Assembly (NCBI RefSeq): GCF_019429485.1
Contig: NZ_JAHXZN010000003.1
Span: 62,001-126,000 of the forward strand
Direction of reading: 5' to 3'
DNA: 64,000 nucleotides
Source of the DNA: Sphingomonas citri
Lineage (GTDB): Bacteria; Pseudomonadota; Alphaproteobacteria; Sphingomonadales; Sphingomonadaceae
Below, piece after piece: positions 34,470 through 44,183 of the stretch. How positions within the stretch are numbered: the stretch's first letter is position 1; the number at the start of each line of letters is the position of its first letter. The notes beneath the pieces are model-generated. The model searched no databases. It was given only the letters and a program-made list of their open reading frames with translations, and was not told the origin of the DNA. The position numbers and the translations under genes were made by a program.

Positions 34470-36852
34470 GCAAGCTCGCTCCCAATTTGCCCGCCGCGGC
34501 GACCACCTTGTCGGCGACCACCTTGAGCTCGGCGTCGGTGAAACTCTTCTCGCCCGGCTGGAGCACCACCTCCAGCGCGACCGACTTCTGCCCCTCGGGC
34601 ACGCCCGTGCCGGTGAACACGTCGAACACGCGCGCGCGCACGATCGCGGCCTTGTCGGCACCCTTGGCCGCGCGCGTCAGCGCCTCGGCGGTGAGCGCGG
34701 TGGGGGCGAGGAAGGCAAAGTCGCGCCGCACCGGCTGGAGCGCGGGCGGCGCATAGGCCGCGCGCATGAAGCCGGTGCCGCGCTTGGCCGGCAGTGAGTC
34801 GAGGTACAGCTCGACCGCGGCGACCGAGCCGGACAGGTCGAAGGCGCGCAGCACCGCGGGATGGACCGCGCCGAACGATGCCAGCACCGTCTTGGGGCCG
34901 AGCCGCAGCGTCCCCGAGCGACCGGGGTGGAAGGCGCCGCCCGCCTCGCCCATCACCTGGAGATTGTCGACCGGCGCCCCCGCCGCGGCGAGCAGCGCCA
35001 GCGCCTCCGCCTTGGCGTCATAGGCGTCGAAGCCGGCGGCCTTGCCCTCACGCCAGCCGCGCGCGCGGCGGTCGCCCGCGAGCACGAGTCCAAGCGTCGC
35101 GCGCTCGTGCGGCGCGCCGTCCTTCGCCAGATAGCGCCGGCCCAGCTCGAACAGCCGCACGCTCTCCGCGACCTGGCGCAGGTTGCGCTCGGCGGCGGCG
35201 AGCAGCCCGGGGAGCAGCGAGGGCCGCATCACCTTGAGCTCCTCGCTGATCGGATTGGCGAGCGTCCAGTCGCCGCCGCCGAACGCCGCGGCGTGGCGCT
35301 CCGCGACGAAGCTCCACGTCACCGCCTCGTCGAGCCCGCGCGCCGCGGCGGCGCGGCGGAGGCGGCGCTCGACCTTCTGCTCGGGCGTGGCGGTCGGGCG
35401 CGCGACACCGGACAGGCGCGGTAGCGCCACCCCCTCGACGCGGTCGAGCCCCTCGATCCGAATGACCTCCTCGACGAGGTCGGCGGTGCCGTCGACGTCG
35501 GGGCGCCAGGTCGGCGGGGTGACCTGCCACTCGGGCGAGACGGTGAAGCCGAGCGACTCGAGGATGGCGCGCTGGCGATCGGCGGGCACGTCGAGGCCGC
35601 CGAGGGTGGCGGCGCGTGCCGGGTCGTAGGCATAGCTCGGCATCGCCACCGGCGGCGACCCCACGCGTGTGACGTTGCTGGCGGTGCCGCCGCAATATTC
35701 CCGGACGAGGAAGGTGGCAATCGCGAGCCCGTCGTCGAGGAACGCCGGGTCGACGCCGCGCTCGAAGCGCTGGCGCGCGTCGCTGGTCAGCGCCAGCTTC
35801 TGGCCGGTGCGCGCGATCGCGTCGGGCGCGAAATAGGCGCACTCGATGATCACGTCGGTGGTCGCCGCCGAGACGCCGGAGTGCGCGCCGCCCATGATGC
35901 CGCCGATGTCGTGCACCGCGACATCGTCGGCGATCACGGTCATGCCCGCGGCGAGCGTGTACGTCCGGCCGTTGAGCGCCACCACGCTCTCGCCCTCGCG
36001 CGCCTGGCGCGCGACGAGGCCGCCGGTGAGGTGCGCGCGGTCGTAGACGTGCAGCGGGCGGCCGAGGTCGACGGTGAGATAGTTGGTGATGTCGACCAGC
36101 GCCGAGATCGGCTTCTGCCCGATCGCGCGGAGGCGTCGCCGCATCCACTCGGGCGACTCGCCGTTGGTGAGACCCGCAACCGCCTGCGCATAGAAGGCGG
36201 GGCAGCCCGCTTCATCCTCGATCCGCACGTCCGGGCCGGGGCCCTCGCCCGGCACGTCGGGTACGGTCAGCGGCACGAGCGTGCCGAGCCCCGCCGCGGC
36301 GAGGTCGCGCGCGATGCCGCGCACGCCCATGCAATCCGGGCGGTTGGGCGTGATCGACACGTCGATCACCGCGTCGTCGAGCCCGGCATAGTCGGCGAAG
36401 GCGGTGCCCACTGGCGCATCCGAGGCCAGCTCGATGATGCCGTCATGGTCGTCGCCCAGCTCGAGCTCGCGCGACGAGCACATCATGCCGTTCGACTCGA
36501 CGCCGCGGATCGCGGCGACGCGCAGCACCATGCCGTTGGCGGGGACGGTCGCGCCCGCGGTGCCGAACACGCCGACCAGCCCCGCACGCGCGTTGGGCGC
36601 GCCGCACACCACCTGGAGCGGCGCGCCGCCGTTGACTTCGGGGCCAGCCTCGACCGTGAGCACCTGGAGCTTGTCCGCCTGCGGGTGCGGCGCGGCGGTG
36701 AGGACGCGCGCGACGCGGAAGCCGCCGAGCCGCGCGGCGGGGTTCTCGACCCCCTCCACCTCGAGCCCGACGCGGGTGAGCGCGGCGAGGATCGAGTCGA
36801 GCGGCTCGCTCGTGTCGAGATGGTCCTTGAGCCAGGAGAGCGTGAATTTCAT
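34462..36852 (-). CDS. pheT: Phenylalanine-tRNA ligase beta subunit
   Basis: The larger subunit of the alpha2-beta2 enzyme that charges tRNA-Phe; it holds the editing site and tRNA-binding parts. It has 796 residues, the usual bacterial length. Domains in order: N-terminal MKFTLSWLKDHLDT, the EMAP/tRNA-binding fold (residues about 40-150, with HPQADKLQVLTVEAG), B3/B4 editing (DAVIDVSITPNRPDCMGVRGIARDLAA, then SALVDITNYL), B5, the catalytic-like domain, and the C-terminal ferredoxin-like anticodon-binding FDX-ACB domain (PVRRDFAFL). It follows pheS by 25 bases. Confidence 0.97.
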   Translation of the reverse strand: MKFTLSWLKDHLDTSEPLDSILAALTRVGLEVEGVENPAARLGGFRVARVLTAAPHPQADKLQVLTVEAGPEVNGGAPLQVVCGAPNARAGLVGVFGTAGATVPANGMVLRVAAIRGVESNGMMCSSRELELGDDHDGIIELASDAPVGTAFADYAGLDDAVIDVSITPNRPDCMGVRGIARDLAAAGLGTLVPLTVPDVPGEGPGPDVRIEDEAGCPAFYAQAVAGLTNGESPEWMRRRLRAIGQKPISALVDITNYLTVDLGRPLHVYDRAHLTGGLVARQAREGESVVALNGRTYTLAAGMTVIADDVAVHDIGGIMGGAHSGVSAATTDVIIECAYFAPDAIARTGQKLALTSDARQRFERGVDPAFLDDGLAIATFLVREYCGGTASNVTRVGSPPVAMPSYAYDPARAATLGGLDVPADRQRAILESLGFTVSPEWQVTPPTWRPDVDGTADLVEEVIRIEGLDRVEGVALPRLSGVARPTATPEQKVERRLRRAAAARGLDEAVTWSFVAERHAAAFGGGDWTLANPISEELKVMRPSLLPGLLAAAERNLRQVAESVRLFELGRRYLAKDGAPHERATLGLVLAGDRRARGWREGKAAGFDAYDAKAEALALLAAAGAPVDNLQVMGEAGGAFHPGRSGTLRLGPKTVLASFGAVHPAVLRAFDLSGSVAAVELYLDSLPAKRGTGFMRAAYAPPALQPVRRDFAFLAPTALTAEALTRAAKGADKAAIVRARVFDVFTGTGVPEGQKSVALEVVLQPGEKSFTDAELKVVADKVVAAAGKLGASLRG

Positions 36853-36877
36853 CGGTTAGTCCGGAGCTGAAGGAAGG

Positions 36878-37987
36878 TCAGGCGGGGCTGCCGACGCCGC
36901 CCGACAGCGTCGGGACGTCGAGCGCGGCGAAGCCGTAGTGGTGCAGCCAGCGCGAGTCGGCCTCGAACATCGGGCGCAGGTCGTCGATGCCGTATTTGAG
37001 CATCGCCAGACGGTCGATCCCGCAGCCGAAGGCGAAGCCCTGCCACTCGTCGGGGTCGAGCCCGCAATTGGCGATCACGCGCGGGTGGACCATGCCGCTG
37101 CCGAGCACCTCCATCCAGCCCTGATCGCCGCCGACGACGCGCTTGCCCTTCTCGACCGAGAAGCCGACGTCGACCTCGGCGGAGGGCTCGGTGAAGGGAA
37201 AATAGCTCGGGCGCAGCCGCAGCACGACGTCGTCGCGCTCGAAGAAGGCCTTGAGGAAGGTCTCGAGCGTCCATTTGAGATGACCGAGCGTGATGCCCTT
37301 GTCGATCACCAGTCCCTCGACCTGGTGGAACATCGGCGTGTGGGTCGCGTCCCAGTCGGAGCGATAGACGCGGCCGGGCGCGATGATGCGGATCGGCGCG
37401 CCCGCGCCGTTCTGGCGGCGCGCGACCTCGACCATGGTGCGGATCTGCACCGGCGAGGTATGCGTGCGCAGCACCAAGGGCGCGGTCTCGGCGCCCTCGG
37501 CTTGCGCGACGTAGAATGTGTCCTGCATCGCGCGCGCCGGGTGGGTGTCCGGGATGTTGAGCGCGCCGAAATTGTGCCAGTCGTCCTCGATCTCGGGCCC
37601 GGTGGCGACCGCGAAGCCGAGGTCGGCGAAGATCTCGGCCAGCTCGTCCATCACCTGGCTCACCGGGTGGACCGTGCCGCCCGCGGGCAGGTCGACCGGG
37701 AGCGTCATGTCGAGCGCCTCGCTGGCGAGCTGCGCGTCGAGCGCGACCTGCTCCAGCACCGCCTTGCGTGCGGCGATCGCGGCGGTGACTGTCTCGCGGA
37801 GCTGGTGGATCGCGGGGCCGCGCGCCTGGCGCTCCTCGGGCGACAGCGCGCCCAGCGTCTTGAGCAGAGCGGTAACGCGCCCCTGCTTACCGAGCGCCTC
37901 GACCCGCACCGCCTCGAGCGCGTCGAGCCCCGCGGCCGCGGCGATCGCGGCGAGCAGGTGGGTCTGGAGCTCGTCGGTATCGGTCAT
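36878..37987 (-). CDS. pheS: Phenylalanine-tRNA ligase alpha subunit
   Basis: The catalytic subunit of tRNA-Phe charging. The N-terminal coiled-coil (residues about 10-85) is followed by the class II core: motif 1 [19 protein letters not shown], motif 2 [12 protein letters not shown] and [27 protein letters not shown], and motif 3 [20 protein letters not shown]. The 369 residues are normal. The start overlaps the stop of the GIY-YIG gene (ATGA). Confidence 0.98.
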   Translation of the reverse strand: MTDTDELQTHLLAAIAAAAGLDALEAVRVEALGKQGRVTALLKTLGALSPEERQARGPAIHQLRETVTAAIAARKAVLEQVALDAQLASEALDMTLPVDLPAGGTVHPVSQVMDELAEIFADLGFAVATGPEIEDDWHNFGALNIPDTHPARAMQDTFYVAQAEGAETAPLVLRTHTSPVQIRTMVEVARRQNGAGAPIRIIAPGRVYRSDWDATHTPMFHQVEGLVIDKGITLGHLKWTLETFLKAFFERDDVVLRLRPSYFPFTEPSAEVDVGFSVEKGKRVVGGDQGWMEVLGSGMVHPRVIANCGLDPDEWQGFAFGCGIDRLAMLKYGIDDLRPMFEADSRWLHHYGFAALDVPTLSGGVGSPA

Positions 37988-38331
37988 TGCTCACCTTCGT
38001 CATTCTCGCCGCCGCGGCCCTTCCGCCGCGCCACGGGGGCGAAGCCGAGGCCGATGGCGAGGTCGAGCCACGCCGGGTTCGCCTCCTCGATCAGCCGCAA
38101 CTTCCAGTCACGCTTCCACTTCTTCAGCTGCTTCTCGCGCGCGATCGCAGCCTCCATCGTGTCGGCCGTCTCGTACCAGACCAGCCGCACCGCTCCGTAG
38201 CGGCTGGCGAACCCCGGGATCAATCCTCCGCGATGCTGCGCCAGTCGCGCTGGCAGGTTGGAGGTGACCCCGATGTACAGCGTACCGTGCCGCCGGCTCG
38301 CGAGGATGTAGACGCACGGCTGTTTCGCCAT
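37984..38331 (-). CDS. GIY-YIG endonuclease-domain protein (UPF0213/YhbQ-like)
   Basis: A 115-residue single-domain GIY-YIG nuclease-family protein. The sequence opens with [28 protein letters not shown] (Tyr, Tyr and Arg of the motif), then the Glu-containing [42 protein letters not shown] typical of the stand-alone family. Cellular function of this group is poorly known. Its stop overlaps the pheS start and it follows rplT by a 326-base gap carrying a terminator and a repeat. It may therefore have its own promoter and drive pheST. Similar small genes are often mobile between sites. Confidence 0.88.
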   Translation of the reverse strand: MAKQPCVYILASRRHGTLYIGVTSNLPARLAQHRGGLIPGFASRYGAVRLVWYETADTMEAAIAREKQLKKWKRDWKLRLIEEANPAWLDLAIGLGFAPVARRKGRGGENDEGEQ

Positions 38332-38439
38332 GGGCGGCGGTTCGGCAGGTTGAGGTACCTAGGCGATATAGGCGGTCTCGCTGGCGAACGGCGTCAACGT
38401 CGTGCCACGCTTCCTGGACGCGCCGCTCTTGCCTCGTCC

Positions 38440-38530
38440 GTCATCCCCGCGGAGGCGGGGACCCATTCGCGCGGGTCCGCGTGAGAGGTCGAACGTCAGC
38501 GTGTATGGATCCCCGCCTTCGCGGGGATGC
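38440..38530. repeat. Palindromic dispersed repeat (family C)
   Basis: Arms GTCATCCCCGCGGAGGCGGG plus GACCCAT (38440-38466) and TATGGATCCCCGCCTTCGCG plus GGGATGC (38504-38530) are inverted copies with few mismatches, and each arm itself contains a short CCCCGC/GCGGGG hairpin. It lies in the gap 38332-38657 between rplT and the GIY-YIG gene. The layout is like family A (GTCATCC at one end, GGATC near the middle) with a different core. No gene is seen in the rest of the gap. Confidence 0.85.
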
Positions 38531-38608
38531 TTGTGAGGACGTGGGTGACGACGTGAGCGGGGTGCGCGTCAGTCGTATGACGGCCCTTGCCCCTCAACAA
38601 ACGAGAAA

Positions 38609-38636
38609 GGGGCGCCGGTGTCGCCACCAGCGCCCC
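38609..38636 (-). terminator. Intrinsic terminator after rplT
   Basis: On the minus strand, GGGGCGCTGGTG-GCGA-CACCGGCGCCCC forms a 12-base stem with one G-U pair, followed by TTTCTCGTTTG. It lies 21 bases past the rplT stop. It predicts that much transcription from rpmI-rplT ends before the GIY-YIG-pheST genes. Confidence 0.8.
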
Positions 38637-38657
38637 CATATCATCGCGGAGGAAGCC

Positions 38658-39023
38658 TCACGCCGCCTGCGGCAGCGCGGCCTTCGCCTGGGCAATGATC
38701 GCGGTGAAGGCGGCGCCCTCGTTCATCGCGATGTCGGCCAGCACCTTCCGGTCCAGCTCGACGCCGGCGAGCTTCAGCCCGTGCATGAACTGGCTGTAGG
38801 TCAGGCCCTCGGCGCGGACGCCGGCGTTGATGCGCTGGATCCACAGGCCGCGGAAGGTCCGCTTCTTCACCTTGCGATCGCGATAGGCATACTGGCCGGC
38901 CTTCTCGACCGCCTGCCGCGCGACGCGGATGGTGTTCTTGCGACGGCCGCGATAGCCCTTCGCCTGCTCGAGGATGTTCTTGTGCTTGGCGCGAGTGGTG
39001 ACGCCCCGCTTGACGCGTGCCAT
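38658..39023 (-). CDS. rplT: 50S ribosomal protein L20
   Basis: Binds 23S rRNA early in 50S assembly. The start [35 protein letters not shown] and the [14 protein letters not shown] block are textbook L20. It has 121 residues. It is 20 bases after rpmI. In many bacteria L20 represses its own operon through the leader; no such structure could be confirmed here. Confidence 0.98.
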   Translation of the reverse strand: MARVKRGVTTRAKHKNILEQAKGYRGRRKNTIRVARQAVEKAGQYAYRDRKVKKRTFRGLWIQRINAGVRAEGLTYSQFMHGLKLAGVELDRKVLADIAMNEGAAFTAIIAQAKAALPQAA

Positions 39024-39043
39024 ATGCTATTCCTCCTCGTCGC

Positions 39044-39247
39044 TCAGTTCAGGCCGTACGGCGCCCAGGCCTTCACCGTCGCGGTGTCGGCCTTCGACAG
39101 CACCGTGGTGCCGCGGTTCTGGCGGATGTACTTGGCGTTGTGGCTGATGAGGCGGTGGCGCTTGCCGGCGACGCCGTGCTTGATCTTGCCGGTGGCGGTG
39201 AGCTTGAAGCGCTTCTTCACGCCGCTCTTGGTCTTGAGCTTGGGCAT
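39044..39247 (-). CDS. rpmI: 50S ribosomal protein L35
   Basis: A 67-residue ribosomal protein: [47 protein letters not shown] is the conserved body. A ribosome-binding GAAAGGA precedes the ATG. The translation initiation factor gene infC, which usually heads this operon, is not upstream; an AsmA gene lies there divergently instead. The 195-base intergenic region must hold promoters in both directions. Confidence 0.97.
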   Translation of the reverse strand: MPKLKTKSGVKKRFKLTATGKIKHGVAGKRHRLISHNAKYIRQNRGTTVLSKADTATVKAWAPYGLN

Positions 39248-39442
39248 TTTCGTCCTTTCTGCTGGAGCGTTCGGCTGAAACGGCCGCGGCAGCCCTGGAT
39301 GGCCGGGCCGTTCGTCACCGCCGATCGCTCGGAGAAGCGGGCGCCTTAGCCGCGCTCCCCGCGAAAAGCAACCGCCCGCATCTGGCACGGTGGCGCGCGC
39401 GGCACCGGGAACCGCGTCGCCGCGTCGCGCGATTGGACCGCC

Positions 39443-41599
39443 ATGGCAACGATCCCGCCCGACACGGTCGCCGCGCCCGCTCCGTCCGCGGCGTCGACCG
39501 GCGCGGCGGGTGCGTCACCGCCGCCCGCGCCGCCGGGAGGCGCTGGTCCGTCGTCCGGCCGCGGCTGGCGGATCGCGCGCAACGTCGTGCTGGGGCTGCT
39601 CGCCCTCATCGCCGCGATCTGGCTGGTGCTGTTCGTCACCAAGGGCCGCTTCCTCAAGCGACCGTTCGAGAGCGTCGTCGGCAAGCTGACCCATCGCCAG
39701 GTGACGGTGGGTGGCGACTTCCAGCTCTATTTCGCCCCGCTCAAGATCAAGTTCTACGCCGAACGACTCGCCATCGCCAATCCCACCTGGGCGACGCGGC
39801 CGAACCTCTTCGCCGCGGAGCGGATCGATTCGCGGATCGCGCCACTGTCGCTGCTGTTCGGCAAGCGCCGGCTCTACTGGCTCGAGCTCACCAACGGTGC
39901 GGCCGACCTCGAGTGGGATCCTGCGCACACGCGTAACACCTGGACCTTCAGCGAGGACAAAGGATCGGGCAAGCCGCTCGACCTTCCACGGATCGACCGC
40001 GCCACCGTCACGGGAACGCAGGTGCGCTACCGCGACCCTCGGATGAAGCTGCTCGCCGATCTGACGCTCGACACGATCCGCTCGACCGACGCGCGGATCG
40101 GCCAGGCGGTGGGGCTGAGCGGCAGCGGCCAGCTGCGCGACACGCCCTTCACGCTGGCGGCGCGGCTGCTCTCGCCCGACGCGACCGTGGCGCGCGGCCG
40201 CAACGAGCTGGTCGCGCGCGCCAGGGCGGCGGGCAACACGGTCGACGTCGCCGGCACGCTGCCGAGCCTCGCCGAGTTCGAGAACGTGCCGCTGGCGGTG
40301 CGCGCCGCCGGGCGCAACCTGTCGACCCTGCTCGACGTGATCGGCGTGGTGATCCCCAACACGCGCACCTACCGGCTCCGCGCACAGCTGGTGCAGAGCG
40401 GCAACGAATACCGCTTCACGCGCATGAGCGGCACGTTCGGCGACAGCGACGTCGCGGGGCGGCTGACCATCACCAACGGTGCGCGGCTCCACCTCGACTC
40501 GGAGCTGACGACGCGCCGGCTCGACATCGTCGATGCCGCGCCCTTCATCGGCTACAACCCCGACATCGTCGCGGAGAAGGGCGCCGTCGCCGCCGCCGCC
40601 GCGACCGGCGCGGCGCCGGCGCGGATCCTCCCCGACGCCGCGCTGCCGGTGGCGACGATGCAGCGATTCGACGCCGACCTGAAGTGGCACGTCGGCGTGG
40701 TGCGCTCGCGCCGCGTGCCGATCTCCGACATCGACATGGTGCTCGATCTCGAGCGCGGCCGGCTGGCGCTGTCGCCGCTCACCTTCGCCATGGCGCGCGG
40801 CAACGTCGCCGCCGACGCGATCTTCGACACGCGCGAGCGGCCGAGCGCGGTCAGCTACGACATCCGCCTCGCGCCGACGCCGATGGGGCGGCTGCTCGCC
40901 GGCTATGGCGTCGCCGAGTCGGGTACGTCCGGGACGATCCGCGGCCGCATCCAGCTCGCGGGCCGCGGCGACACGATCCACGACTCGCTCGCCAGCGCGC
41001 GCGGCCGGATCGCCTTCGTGATGCCCGCGGGCACGATGTGGACGCGCAACGTCGAGCTGGCCGAGATCGACCTCGGCACCTTCGTCCAGAAGATGTTTCA
41101 GCAGGAGCTCAAGGAGCCGGTGCAGATCAACTGTGGGCTGATCGCCTTCACCGTCCGCGACGGCGTGGCGGCGACCGACCCGATCCTGATCGATACCAAG
41201 AACAACGTGATCCTGGCGCGCGGCGGGTTCAGCTTCAAGACCGAGGCGCTGGACCTCGCCTTCCGCGCTGACTCCAAGAAGTTCAGCCTCTTCTCGGGCC
41301 AGTCGCCGGTCGGGCTCGGCGGCTATTTCGCACAGCCGCAGCTCAACGTGATCTCGCCGCAGCTGGTGGCGCGCGCCGGCGCCGGGCTAGGCCTGGCGGT
41401 GGTTGCGACGCCCGTCGCGGCGCTGCTCGCGTTCGTCGACCCGGGAGACGCCAAGGCGGCGCAGTGCGGCCCGATACTCGCGGGGAAGACCGCGGCGGCG
41501 CAGCGCGACGAGAAGGGCGAGCCGCGCACCGACGTGGGTAACGGCACGACCAGCAAGGCGCCGGCGCCCAAGCGGAAGAATTTCCTGGGGATCTTCTAG
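39443..41599 (+). CDS. AsmA-family inner-membrane protein
   Basis: A long protein with one N-terminal transmembrane helix ([22 protein letters not shown], near residues 43-65) after a Pro/Ala-rich cytoplasmic tail. The AsmA N-terminal domain starts [33 protein letters not shown]. The C-terminal AsmA repeat includes [30 protein letters not shown] and [37 protein letters not shown]. AsmA-type beta-groove proteins are linked to phospholipid transport between membranes and envelope integrity. The 718 residues end in a Lys-rich tail. It stands alone, divergent from rpmI. Confidence 0.88.
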   Translation: MATIPPDTVAAPAPSAASTGAAGASPPPAPPGGAGPSSGRGWRIARNVVLGLLALIAAIWLVLFVTKGRFLKRPFESVVGKLTHRQVTVGGDFQLYFAPLKIKFYAERLAIANPTWATRPNLFAAERIDSRIAPLSLLFGKRRLYWLELTNGAADLEWDPAHTRNTWTFSEDKGSGKPLDLPRIDRATVTGTQVRYRDPRMKLLADLTLDTIRSTDARIGQAVGLSGSGQLRDTPFTLAARLLSPDATVARGRNELVARARAAGNTVDVAGTLPSLAEFENVPLAVRAAGRNLSTLLDVIGVVIPNTRTYRLRAQLVQSGNEYRFTRMSGTFGDSDVAGRLTITNGARLHLDSELTTRRLDIVDAAPFIGYNPDIVAEKGAVAAAAATGAAPARILPDAALPVATMQRFDADLKWHVGVVRSRRVPISDIDMVLDLERGRLALSPLTFAMARGNVAADAIFDTRERPSAVSYDIRLAPTPMGRLLAGYGVAESGTSGTIRGRIQLAGRGDTIHDSLASARGRIAFVMPAGTMWTRNVELAEIDLGTFVQKMFQQELKEPVQINCGLIAFTVRDGVAATDPILIDTKNNVILARGGFSFKTEALDLAFRADSKKFSLFSGQSPVGLGGYFAQPQLNVISPQLVARAGAGLGLAVVATPVAALLAFVDPGDAKAAQCGPILAGKTAAAQRDEKGEPRTDVGNGTTSKAPAPKRKNFLGIF

Positions 41600-41606
41600 G
41601 TCGCAC

Positions 41607-42260
41607 TCACCGCCACGATCCCTCGGGAAGATCGACGTCGCGCTCGGCGGCGTCGAGCGCGGCGACCAGCCCGGCACGGTCGAGCGGGACGCAATAGGCC
41701 GGCTTGGCACGCTCGAACCGCCACCCCTCGGCCAGCGGTCCCGCATCGACCGCGGCATAGCCGAGCGAGCCGTGCAGCGCCGCCACCTCCCCGCAGGCGC
41801 CTTCGTCGTCGCCCGCGATCGGCAGAGCGCGACGCGCCCCGCCCGGCAGCACCGGCGGCGCGCGCAGCTCGCGCGCGAGGATGGCGTTGAACGCCTTCAC
41901 CACGGTCGCCGCGGGGAAGTGGCGCGCCACCATCTCGCTGGTCGTGGTCGAGCGCGAGTCGAGCGCCGCGATCCGGCCGTCGCGGTCGGGGTAGTAATTG
42001 TTGGCGTCGGCGACGACCCGCCCCGCCAGCAGCCCGGGCGCGAGCGTGAACACCGCGGTGAACGGGACCGCGAGCACCACCAGCTCGCTCAGCCCGGGCA
42101 CGTCCTCGGCACGTGCGGCAGCGCAGCCGATCGTCGCGGCGAGGTCGTAGATCGTCTCGGGCTCGCGCGAGTTGGCGAGCGTCACCTCGTGCCCCGCCAC
42201 GACCGCTCGGCGCGCCAGCGCCTGGCCGACCTGGCCCGCCCCGATGATCCCGACCCGCAT
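41607..42260 (-). CDS. NADP-binding oxidoreductase, F420/NADP-reductase-like
   Basis: A Rossmann-fold protein of 217 residues related to coenzyme F420:NADP oxidoreductases and STEAP/ferric-reductase NADP domains. The dinucleotide motif is VGIIGAGQVGQALARRAV, and HEVTLANSREPET after strand 2 has Ser-Arg, favouring NADP. LVVLAVPFTAV and VVKAFNAI are family blocks. Sphingomonads are not known to make F420, so the real hydride partner is uncertain. It is convergent with the AsmA gene and follows the MFS gene by 81 bases on the minus strand. Confidence 0.8.
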   Translation of the reverse strand: MRVGIIGAGQVGQALARRAVVAGHEVTLANSREPETIYDLAATIGCAAARAEDVPGLSELVVLAVPFTAVFTLAPGLLAGRVVADANNYYPDRDGRIAALDSRSTTTSEMVARHFPAATVVKAFNAILARELRAPPVLPGGARRALPIAGDDEGACGEVAALHGSLGYAAVDAGPLAEGWRFERAKPAYCVPLDRAGLVAALDAAERDVDLPEGSWR

Positions 42261-42341
42261 CACTCACCCCGCACTGACCTCGGTGCTTTATAGTGGCGTG
42301 ACGGGGCGACGGCGGTCGGCGCGAGCGGAAGTGTCGCCTCG

Positions 42342-43574
42342 TCACGCCGAGGCGGGCGGGGGCCCGGTGCTGGGATCCTCCGGCACGGCGAGCGGCCGCA
42401 CCCGCACCAGCAGCACGCCGCCGAGCAGCGCGAGCGTGCCGAGCGCGGCGCAGAAGAGGACGACGCCCGGCCAGCCGTGACGTGTCCAGGCGATGCCGCC
42501 CGCCGATCCGAGCACGCTCGACCCGAGATAGTAGAAGCACAGGTACCAGGCCGCCGCCTGGCCGCGTGCGGCGCCGCCGCGGCGGCCGACCCAGGCGCTC
42601 GCGATCGAATGGGCGCCGAAGAAGCCGATCGTGAGCACCGCGATGCCGAGGATCACCAGCCACAAGGGTCTCGTCGCGGTGAGCGCCACGCCCGCGATCA
42701 GCAGCACGACGGGCACCCAGAAGACGCGGCGACGCCCGAGCCGGCCCGCCAGGCCGCCGAACAGCCGCGAGCTGACCGAGCCGAGCACGTAGAGCAGGAA
42801 CACCGCCCCGATCGTCGCCTGCCCCAGGCCGTACGGCGGCGCGAGCAGGTGGAAGCCGGCGTAATTGTAGATCGTCACGAACGCGCCCATCAGCAGGAAG
42901 CTCTCGACGTAGAGCAGCCTCAGTCCGGGATCGCGGAACAGGGCGGCGGCGCCGCGCGGCAGCGCCAGCCAGCCGGCGTCGCTCGGCGCGAATCGGCGCG
43001 ACGGGGGCGCGAGCCGGCGGAACGCCTCGGCCAGCGCGAACCCGATCAGGCCGACGCTCGCCAGCGCCCAGCGCCAGTCCGCCGCCGCGGCGACGAGGCT
43101 GGCGACCAGCCGTCCGCCCATGCCGCCGAGCGCGCTGCCGGCGATGTAGAGCCCCATCGCCGCGCCGATCGAAGCCGAGTCGACCTCCTCGGCGACATAG
43201 GCCATCGCCACCGCCGGCACGCCCGCGAGCGCCAGCCCGGCGAGCAGCCGCAGCGCGAGCAGCCCGTACCAGCCGGGCACCACCGCCGCGGCCACCGTCA
43301 TCAGCGCCGCTGTGATCATCGCCGCCACCATCAGCGGGCGGCGCCCGACCCGGTCCGACACCGCGCCGGCGACGAGGATGCCGAGCGCGAGCGGTCCCGT
43401 CGCCAGCGACACCGCCAGCGACGCCGCCTCCGCGCTCAGCCGGAAGTGTGCCGCCAGCAGCGGCAGCAGCGGCTGCACCGCGTACAGCGTGGAGAAGGTG
43501 GCGAAGCCGGCGAACAGCATCGCCAGCGTGAGGCGGCGATAGGCCGGCGAACCTGCCGCCAGTGCGGGCGGCAC
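42342..43574 (-). CDS. MFS transporter, YnfM/drug-exporter type
   Basis: A 12-helix major facilitator of 410 residues. The motif A loop after helix 2 reads GAVSDRVGRRPLM, and a related GGLAGRLGRRRVF follows helix 8. The N-terminus RRLTLAMLFAGFATFSTLYAVQPLLPLLAAHF is typical of the YnfM arabinose-efflux-like group. The substrate is unknown. The start is GTG and lies 5 bases after the stop of the 75-residue gene, so they share a transcript. Confidence 0.87.
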   Translation of the reverse strand: MPPALAAGSPAYRRLTLAMLFAGFATFSTLYAVQPLLPLLAAHFRLSAEAASLAVSLATGPLALGILVAGAVSDRVGRRPLMVAAMITAALMTVAAAVVPGWYGLLALRLLAGLALAGVPAVAMAYVAEEVDSASIGAAMGLYIAGSALGGMGGRLVASLVAAAADWRWALASVGLIGFALAEAFRRLAPPSRRFAPSDAGWLALPRGAAALFRDPGLRLLYVESFLLMGAFVTIYNYAGFHLLAPPYGLGQATIGAVFLLYVLGSVSSRLFGGLAGRLGRRRVFWVPVVLLIAGVALTATRPLWLVILGIAVLTIGFFGAHSIASAWVGRRGGAARGQAAAWYLCFYYLGSSVLGSAGGIAWTRHGWPGVVLFCAALGTLALLGGVLLVRVRPLAVPEDPSTGPPPASA

Positions 43575-43579
43575 GGCGC

Positions 43580-43807
43580 TCAGCCCGTGCCCTGCGCGCG
43601 CGCCCCGGCAATCATGCGCCGCGCGATCTCGCGCACGCCCTCATCGTCCTTGCTATCGTCCTTCGCCGGATCACCCAGGTGTGACAGGCTGGCCTCAAGG
43701 AAGTCGAGCAGCCCGGGATCGCGCGACTCGACATACTCGATGAGCTTGAACAGCAGATGCTCGGCGGCGATCTCGCGCTGGCGCGTCCGGATCATGTCGT
43801 CTCTCAT
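43580..43807 (-). CDS. Small hypothetical protein
   Basis: 75 residues, unrecognised. The middle (EIAAEHLLFKLIEYVESRDPGLLDFLEASLSHLGDP) looks alpha-helical and amphipathic, and both ends are charged. There is no signal peptide or membrane segment, so it is probably cytoplasmic. The ATG at 43807 follows AGGGAG at 8 bases, a good ribosome-binding site. It precedes the MFS gene. Confidence 0.7.
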   Translation of the reverse strand: MRDDMIRTRQREIAAEHLLFKLIEYVESRDPGLLDFLEASLSHLGDPAKDDSKDDEGVREIARRMIAGARAQGTG

Positions 43808-44183
43808 GGAGTGCTCCCTTCGAGCTTCTCTAACCCTTGGGGGTGGCGGCAGCTCCCCGACGAGGCAGTACCTTCGGCGAACGCTCGCTCCGATCACGAC
43901 CTATCCACTGCGTAGGCGTTCGCGGGACGAACAAGATGCTGTTTACGCTTCATTTTGCCGAAATCGCGCGGCACCATTCGCCCGCTGGAGCGAGCGGCGG
44001 AGGCGCGTCCCTTTTCGGGAAGGCGGCGCGCGCTTGGTCGCTTGTCGGTCCGTGGCAATCCCGCATGCTCACCGGGCTTGTCAGCTAACCTACGGTGACG
44101 ACGCGAAGAACGAGAGACCGACCACAACCACCGCATCGAACGCGGGGCGACCGGCACGACCGGTCGGATGACAGGAGAGAGCT
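43808..44183. promoter_or_regulatory. 376-base divergent regulatory gap
   Basis: It separates the minus-strand 75-residue/MFS pair from the plus-strand LuxR-type gene. It has a lower-GC stretch (around 43930-43970, TTTACGCTTCATTTTGCC) where promoters are most likely. No gene, repeat or firm -35/-10 pair is identified. AGGAGAG just before 44184 is the ribosome-binding site of the regulator. Confidence 0.45.
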
